Assembly (NCBI GenBank): GCA_947177885.1
Contig: CAMWWF010000092.1
Location: 1-9,416, forward strand
Direction: 5' to 3'
DNA: 9,416 nucleotides
Source: an uncultured Lachnospiraceae bacterium
GTDB lineage: Bacteria > Bacillota_A > Clostridia > Lachnospirales > Lachnospiraceae
A program made the position numbers and the translations under genes. The notes under the pieces were generated by a model. The model was not told where the DNA came from, searched no databases, and saw only the letters and a program-made list of their open reading frames with translations. Shown here in pieces: positions 5,646 through 9,416 of the stretch. The stretch's first letter is position 1. Each line of letters starts with the position of its first letter.

Positions 5646-7604
5646 TTGAAAGATAAGAAAACTTTTACGGATGCGGTCTTTGTCAGCAGGGAGTTTGAGG
5701 AGAAATTCCGATATGACGGCAGAGACCTGGGCGCAAAATGTGAGGGGGAAAGGACTGTATTTAAGGTGTGGAGTCCTTTGGCAGAGAGAGTAGTGCTGCG
5801 TCTTTATCGCGATAATGATTCGGAGGCCTGGCTGGAAAAGGAACTGCAGCCGAAGGAAAAAGGCGTATGGGTGACGGAATTACAGGAGAATCTCCATGGG
5901 ATGTACTATGATTACCTTGTTCAAAACGACGGAGAGGAAGTGAGTACCGCCGATCCCTATGCCCTGGGCTGTGGCTGTAACGGGGTCAGGAGCATGGTGG
6001 TGGACCTGAGGCGGACGGATCCGCCGGGCTTTGCGTCGGATTCGGTGCCCGAAAGGCAGAGGGAGGAGATCATTTATGAGCTGCATATCAAGGACTTCTC
6101 CTATGATGCGCAGAGCGGTGTGCCGGAGGAGTATCGCGGAAAGTATAAGGCATTTACGGTAAACGGCACGAACGGCAGATACCCCACCTGTATGGAATAT
6201 CTGAAAGAACTTGGTGTCACCCATGTTCATCTGCTGCCTTTCTTCGACTATGGTTCCGTGGATGAGGCGGGGGAGGAAGGGCAGTACAACTGGGGCTATG
6301 ATCCTCTTAATTTTAATGTACCGGAAGGCTCCTACGCCACGGATGTTCAGGATGGAACGGTGAGGATCAGGGAGTGCAAGGAGATGATCCGGGCATTTCA
6401 TGAAAACGGCATTCGGGTGGTCATGGATGTGGTATATAATCACACTTACCGAAAAGATTCCTGGCTTCAGAGGATGGTTCCGGGCTATTACTACCGTCAC
6501 CGGGAGGATGGCAGTCTGTCTAACGGTTCCGCCTGTGGAAATGACATAGCCGCAGGCAGGTCCATGGTGGATAACTACATCGCGGACTCCGTCATGTACT
6601 GGGCCAGGGAATATCATCTGGACGGGTTCCGTTTTGATCTGATGGGACTGTTGACGGTGGAACTGATGAACCGGATCCGGCGTGAATTGGATGATGAATT
6701 CGGAAAGGGCGAGAAGCTTCTGTACGGAGAACCCTGGGGAGCGGACAATTCACCCATGGAAGACGGTGTAAAGGCGGCATTAAAAGAAAATATCCGCTAT
6801 CTGGACGAGGGGATCGGGATTTTTTGCGATGATACCAGAGATCTGATCAAGGGACATGTCTTTTATGGTGAGGAGCCGGGAATTGTCAATGGAGGCAGCG
6901 GATTGGAATCTCCTCTTCTCCATGCCGTCACGGGATGGAAAGACGGCGGAGCGGATTTTGCTCCGAAGAGCTGTGCGCAGATCATCAATTATGTTTCGGC
7001 CCATGATAATTTCACCCTTTGGGATAAACTGGTGCTGTCCATGCGCGACGAGCCTGATTTTACAAAGCGTTACGAGGATGTGCTTGCAGCCAACAAGCTT
7101 GCGGCTTTTATCTATTTCACCTGTCAGGGAAGGCTGTTCCTGCAGGCGGGGGAAGAGTTCGGACGGACCAAAGGGGGTGAGGAGAACAGTTATTGTTCCT
7201 CACCGGAGATCAATATGCTGCAGTGGAGCCGGACCGTGGAATACGGAGAATTGGTGGATTATTATAAGGGGCTGATCCGACTCAGGAAGAAACTGCCCGG
7301 TCTGTGCGATAAGTCATCTCTGGCGGTAAAACGCGTTGCAGAGAAGCGGGTTCATGGGGATGGAGTGGTATCTTTTAAAGTGGATAACAAATCTTCTGAT
7401 GACTGCGGAGACTGGGAGGAGCTGTTCGTGATCTATAATACTGCTTCCGAGGATTATACGATGGAGCTTCCCGAAGGTGCATGGGAGATTCTGGCGGACG
7501 GCAGTGAGGCGGACTGCCGTAAGGCGGTGGCGGAAGCGGAGAAGAGCATCCGCGTGGAGGCTCACAGCGGTATGATGCTGGGAAAGTGTGCAAAGATTTT
7601 CTAA
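5646..7604 (+). CDS. pulA: Type I pullulanase / alpha-1,6-glucan debranching enzyme (GH13, cytoplasmic)
   Basis: A 652-residue enzyme hydrolysing alpha-1,6 branches in maltodextrin, pullulan or glycogen. It has an N-terminal CBM48-like beta domain (about 30-120: TVFKVWSPLAERVVLRLY), then a GH13 barrel. The type I pullulanase signature YNWGYDP is at 214-220. GH13 region I DVVYNH is at 261-266, region II DGFRFDLMG carries nucleophile Asp331, region III YGEPW carries acid/base Glu362, and region IV SAHDN carries Asp454. A C-terminal beta domain follows. There is no signal peptide, so it acts on imported chains. The start is TTG 5646, chosen for GGAGAGG 5 bases upstream. A TTG at 5613 in the same frame would add 11 residues but has no good ribosome site. 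All catalytic residues are present. It is the first enzyme gene after the transporter, 283 bp downstream of malG. Confidence 0.9.
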   Translation: MKDKKTFTDAVFVSREFEEKFRYDGRDLGAKCEGERTVFKVWSPLAERVVLRLYRDNDSEAWLEKELQPKEKGVWVTELQENLHGMYYDYLVQNDGEEVSTADPYALGCGCNGVRSMVVDLRRTDPPGFASDSVPERQREEIIYELHIKDFSYDAQSGVPEEYRGKYKAFTVNGTNGRYPTCMEYLKELGVTHVHLLPFFDYGSVDEAGEEGQYNWGYDPLNFNVPEGSYATDVQDGTVRIRECKEMIRAFHENGIRVVMDVVYNHTYRKDSWLQRMVPGYYYRHREDGSLSNGSACGNDIAAGRSMVDNYIADSVMYWAREYHLDGFRFDLMGLLTVELMNRIRRELDDEFGKGEKLLYGEPWGADNSPMEDGVKAALKENIRYLDEGIGIFCDDTRDLIKGHVFYGEEPGIVNGGSGLESPLLHAVTGWKDGGADFAPKSCAQIINYVSAHDNFTLWDKLVLSMRDEPDFTKRYEDVLAANKLAAFIYFTCQGRLFLQAGEEFGRTKGGEENSYCSSPEINMLQWSRTVEYGELVDYYKGLIRLRKKLPGLCDKSSLAVKRVAEKRVHGDGVVSFKVDNKSSDDCGDWEELFVIYNTASEDYTMELPEGAWEILADGSEADCRKAVAEAEKSIRVEAHSGMMLGKCAKIF

Positions 7605-7639
7605 GCCCATAAAGTACGCGGACTGAGAAAATCTAAGTT

Positions 7640-7665
7640 GCACACAGAAGAACGCCGAGAACGGG
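7640..7665 (+). repeat. Diverged 26-bp motif, copy 1 (after the pullulanase gene)
   Basis: The block beginning GCACACAGAAGAACGC matches 9310-9335, just after malQ, at 21 of 26 positions. Both copies lie immediately downstream of an enzyme gene, 36 and 4 bases after the stops. Confidence 0.45.
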
Positions 7666-7672
7666 CGTCTTC
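7647..7672 (+). terminator. Stem-loop after the pullulanase gene, possible weak terminator
   Basis: GAAG-a-ACGCC (7647-7656) pairs with GGCGT-CTTC (7664-7672), a 9-bp stem with one bulged A and a 7-nt loop. It is followed by GTATTGATTGTTT, moderately T-rich but not a clean U-tract. It may give partial termination between the pullulanase gene and malQ, or be only a 3'-end structure. Confidence 0.3.
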
Positions 7673-7686
7673 GTATTGATTGTTTA

Positions 7687-7745
7687 TGCCGCCGCAGGCG
7701 GCATGACGGGAAGTGTGAAGGAAATGGTCATGCCGCAGGGCGGCA
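7687..7745. repeat. REPIN-like pair of inverted palindromic units upstream of malQ
   Basis: The left unit (7687-7707) is TGCCGCC-GCAG-GCGGCATGAC. The right unit (7727-7745) is the inverse of TGCCGCC-CT-GCGGCATGAC. Both 7- and 10-base flanks match exactly, with only the central loop differing, and a 19-nt spacer separates the units. Each unit is itself palindromic and can fold alone (stems 7686-7693/7697-7704 and 7731-7736/7740-7745), or the two can pair into one long 17-bp stem with a 4x2 internal loop. It ends 3 bases before the malQ ribosome site region (AGAGAGG at 7748-7754). Confidence 0.75.
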
Positions 7746-7764
7746 ATAGAGAGGTTAGGTGTAT

Positions 7765-9306
7765 ATGAACAGAGCAAGCGGTATTTTGCTTCCGGCCACC
7801 AGTCTGCCGTCGAAGTACGGCATAGGCTGTTTTTCCAGGGAAGCTTATGAATTTGTTGACTGGCTGAAGGAAGCGGGACAGAGTTACTGGCAGATCCTCC
7901 CGCTCTCCCCTACCAGCTATGGGGATTCTCCCTACCAGTCTTTTTCGTCCTTTGCAGGGAATCCCTATATGATCGATCTGGAGGCTCTGATCGAAGAGGG
8001 AGTGTTGACGGAAGAAGAGTGCGCCGCCTGTGATTTTGGCGACGATCCTGTTTTGATCGATTATGAGAAGCTGTACAGACAGCGCTTCTCCCTGCTCCGC
8101 CTGGCTTATGAGCGGAGCGATATTTCCCGGAATCCGGAGTTTATCCGTTTCACACAGGAGAATGCGTTCTGGCTGGAGGATTACGCGCTCTTTATGGCGG
8201 TAAAGCAATGCTTTGGCGGCGTGGCGTGGAGCGAGTGGGCGGAGGATATCAGGAAGCGCTGGGGATTTGCAATGGATTATTATCGACGGGAGTGTTATTA
8301 TGATATAGAATTTTTTAAATATATTCAGTTTAAGTTCCAGGAGCAGTGGAGTAAGCTGAAAGCCCATGCCAATGAACAGGGAATCCGGATTATCGGTGAT
8401 ATTCCCATTTATGTGGCCTTTGACTCCGCGGATGCGTGGGCCAGCCCGGAGATGTTCCAGTTTGATCCCGAATATCAGCCCATTGCAGTGGCGGGCTGTC
8501 CGCCAGACGCCTTTTCCGCCACAGGGCAGCTCTGGGGAAATCCGCTGTACCGTTGGGATTACCACAGACAGACGGGGTATCAATGGTGGTGCAGGCGGCT
8601 GGAGCATTGTTTTAAGCTGTATGATGTGATGCGCATCGACCATTTCAGGGGGTTTGACGAATACTACAGCATTCCCTGGGGAGAGGAGACGGCGGAGAAC
8701 GGTCATTGGGAAAAGGGACCCGGTATGGAGTTGTTTACAACACTGCAGGGAAGACTCGGCCCCAAGGATATTATCGCGGAAGATCTGGGGCTGCAGACGC
8801 CTTCCGTACATAAGCTTCTGAAAGACAGCGGTTATCCCGGCATGAAGGTGCTGGAATTTGCCTTTGATCCCGAAGAGGATACGGGTTATCTGCCTCACTG
8901 CTATGATAAGAACTGTGTGGTGTACACGGGAACTCATGATAACGAGACCCTGGTGCAATGGTATCAGGGGCTGGATGAGGAGAGCAGGAATTTCGCGGAG
9001 GAATATATGGACAATGCGGATACTCCGGATGAAGAGAAGTATTGGGATTATGTGCGGCTGGCAATGATGAGCGCGGCGGACACCTGCATCATTCCCCTGC
9101 AGGATTACTTGGGACTGGATAAAACGGCCAGGATCAACAAACCCTCCACACTGGGAGGCAACTGGGTATGGAGAATGGAAAAGGAAATGCTGTCTGAGGA
9201 AGTGACGGATAAAATTTACCGGCTCACAAAGATCAGCTTCCGACTGAACGGACAAGAACGGACGGAAATCCGGAACAGTCAGAATACGCCCGCTGAGAAG
9301 AGTTGA
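7765..9306 (+). CDS. malQ: 4-alpha-glucanotransferase (amylomaltase / disproportionating enzyme, GH77)
   Basis: A 513-residue cytoplasmic enzyme that transfers alpha-1,4-glucan segments between maltodextrins, releasing glucose and making longer chains for phosphorolysis. The N-terminus (MNRASGILLPATSLPSKYGI) and LPLSPTSYGDSPYQSFSSFAGNPY (45-68) are family hallmarks. GDIPIYVAFDSADAW (211-225) and GCPPDAFSATGQLWGNPLY (244-262) follow. The catalytic set is intact: nucleophile Asp292 in RIDHFRGF, acid/base Glu339 in IAEDLG, and Asp392 in THDN. The start is ATG 7765, because the family begins at this MNRASG and AGAGAGG lies 10 bases upstream; a GTG at 7759 would add two residues. The last 20 or so residues (after YRLTKI) are polar and look like a non-conserved tail. 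It follows the pullulanase gene by 160 bp containing a double palindrome. Confidence 0.95.
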   Translation: MNRASGILLPATSLPSKYGIGCFSREAYEFVDWLKEAGQSYWQILPLSPTSYGDSPYQSFSSFAGNPYMIDLEALIEEGVLTEEECAACDFGDDPVLIDYEKLYRQRFSLLRLAYERSDISRNPEFIRFTQENAFWLEDYALFMAVKQCFGGVAWSEWAEDIRKRWGFAMDYYRRECYYDIEFFKYIQFKFQEQWSKLKAHANEQGIRIIGDIPIYVAFDSADAWASPEMFQFDPEYQPIAVAGCPPDAFSATGQLWGNPLYRWDYHRQTGYQWWCRRLEHCFKLYDVMRIDHFRGFDEYYSIPWGEETAENGHWEKGPGMELFTTLQGRLGPKDIIAEDLGLQTPSVHKLLKDSGYPGMKVLEFAFDPEEDTGYLPHCYDKNCVVYTGTHDNETLVQWYQGLDEESRNFAEEYMDNADTPDEEKYWDYVRLAMMSAADTCIIPLQDYLGLDKTARINKPSTLGGNWVWRMEKEMLSEEVTDKIYRLTKISFRLNGQERTEIRNSQNTPAEKS

Positions 9307-9309
9307 GCC

Positions 9310-9335
9310 GCACACGGAAGAATGCAGGGAGCGGG
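9310..9335 (+). repeat. Diverged 26-bp motif, copy 2 (after malQ)
   Basis: This is the partner of 7640-7665 (21 of 26 identical; shared core GCACACRGAAGAAYGC). It starts 4 bases after the malQ stop. The copy here has lost the pairing that gives copy 1 its hairpin. Confidence 0.45.
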
Positions 9336-9373
9336 AAATTTAAGAGAGTTTTCTGAAAAAAGGGAGATCAGGT

Positions 9374-9416
9374 ATGAAATTTATATATGGAAAACAGGAT
9401 TGGAAGACGTTTGAAC
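9374..9416 (+). CDS. Start of a further operon gene, possibly an amylo-alpha-1,6-glucosidase (3' truncated)
   Basis: The frame opens at ATG 9374 and runs off the right edge, encoding MKFIYGKQDWKTFE. AGGGAG (9361-9366) lies 7 bases upstream, a good ribosome site, 67 bp after the malQ stop and on the same strand, so it is very probably the next operon gene. From memory of the family, the 'KFIYGKQDWKTFERG' opening resembles clostridial amylo-alpha-1,6-glucosidase (glycogen-debranching) proteins, which would suit the locus. With only 14 residues visible, the gene itself is well supported but the product is tentative. Confidence 0.55.
   Translation, partial: MKFIYGKQDWKTFE

Noticed and set aside
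7584..7595. AAGTGTGCAAAG shared with 5361-5372 just after malG
   Set aside because: Twelve bases, one copy lying in the pullulanase coding end; flanks differ, so likely chance.
7684..9315. Long minus-strand open frame opposite malQ
   Set aside because: It is antisense to a gene with full GH77 motifs, and its product is a low-complexity mixture with no family features.

Overview
The window looks like chromosomal DNA of a low-to-medium GC, Gram-positive gut-type anaerobe, most likely a Lachnospiraceae or other Clostridia member. This is inferred from the strong AAGGAGG-type ribosome sites, the lipoprotein-type maltose-binding protein, the clostridial character of the proteins, and the ABC importer lacking an ATPase gene of its own. 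It is dominated by one maltodextrin / alpha-glucan uptake and breakdown locus.

Layout. Positions 1-141 hold the last 46 codons of an unrelated membrane protein, probably a MATE-family exporter. Facing it on the minus strand is a LacI-family regulator (199-1224). A long divergent intergenic region (1225-1794) carries a good minus-strand promoter for the regulator, a plus-strand promoter for the transport operon, and a dense cluster of CGAAAC / TTCGAA palindromes that is the best operator candidate. The plus-strand operon follows: malE-type lipoprotein (1795-3096), malF-type permease (3117-4511), malG-type permease (4511-5362, overlapping malF by one base), a cytoplasmic type I pullulanase (about 5646-7604), a GH77 4-alpha-glucanotransferase (MalQ, 7765-9306), and the first 14 codons of a further gene (9374 onward) that resembles a clostridial amylo-alpha-1,6-glucosidase.

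How the genes fit together. MalE captures linear or branched maltodextrins outside the cell and MalFG import them, presumably powered by an MsmX-type ATPase encoded elsewhere. In the cytoplasm pullulanase removes alpha-1,6 branches, MalQ redistributes the alpha-1,4 chains and releases glucose, and the last gene may debranch further. The LacI-family protein probably controls the locus in response to a maltodextrin.

The protein-coding content is a familiar system and I see no new enzyme system. The less ordinary signals are in the non-coding DNA and at gene edges. They are the nested palindrome upstream of malE, a G8 tract plus a 15-bp tandem repeat in the lipoprotein linker, three back-to-back hairpins (one with an 18-bp stem) between malG and the pullulanase gene, a REPIN-like double palindrome just upstream of malQ, and a diverged 26-bp motif that follows both enzyme genes.
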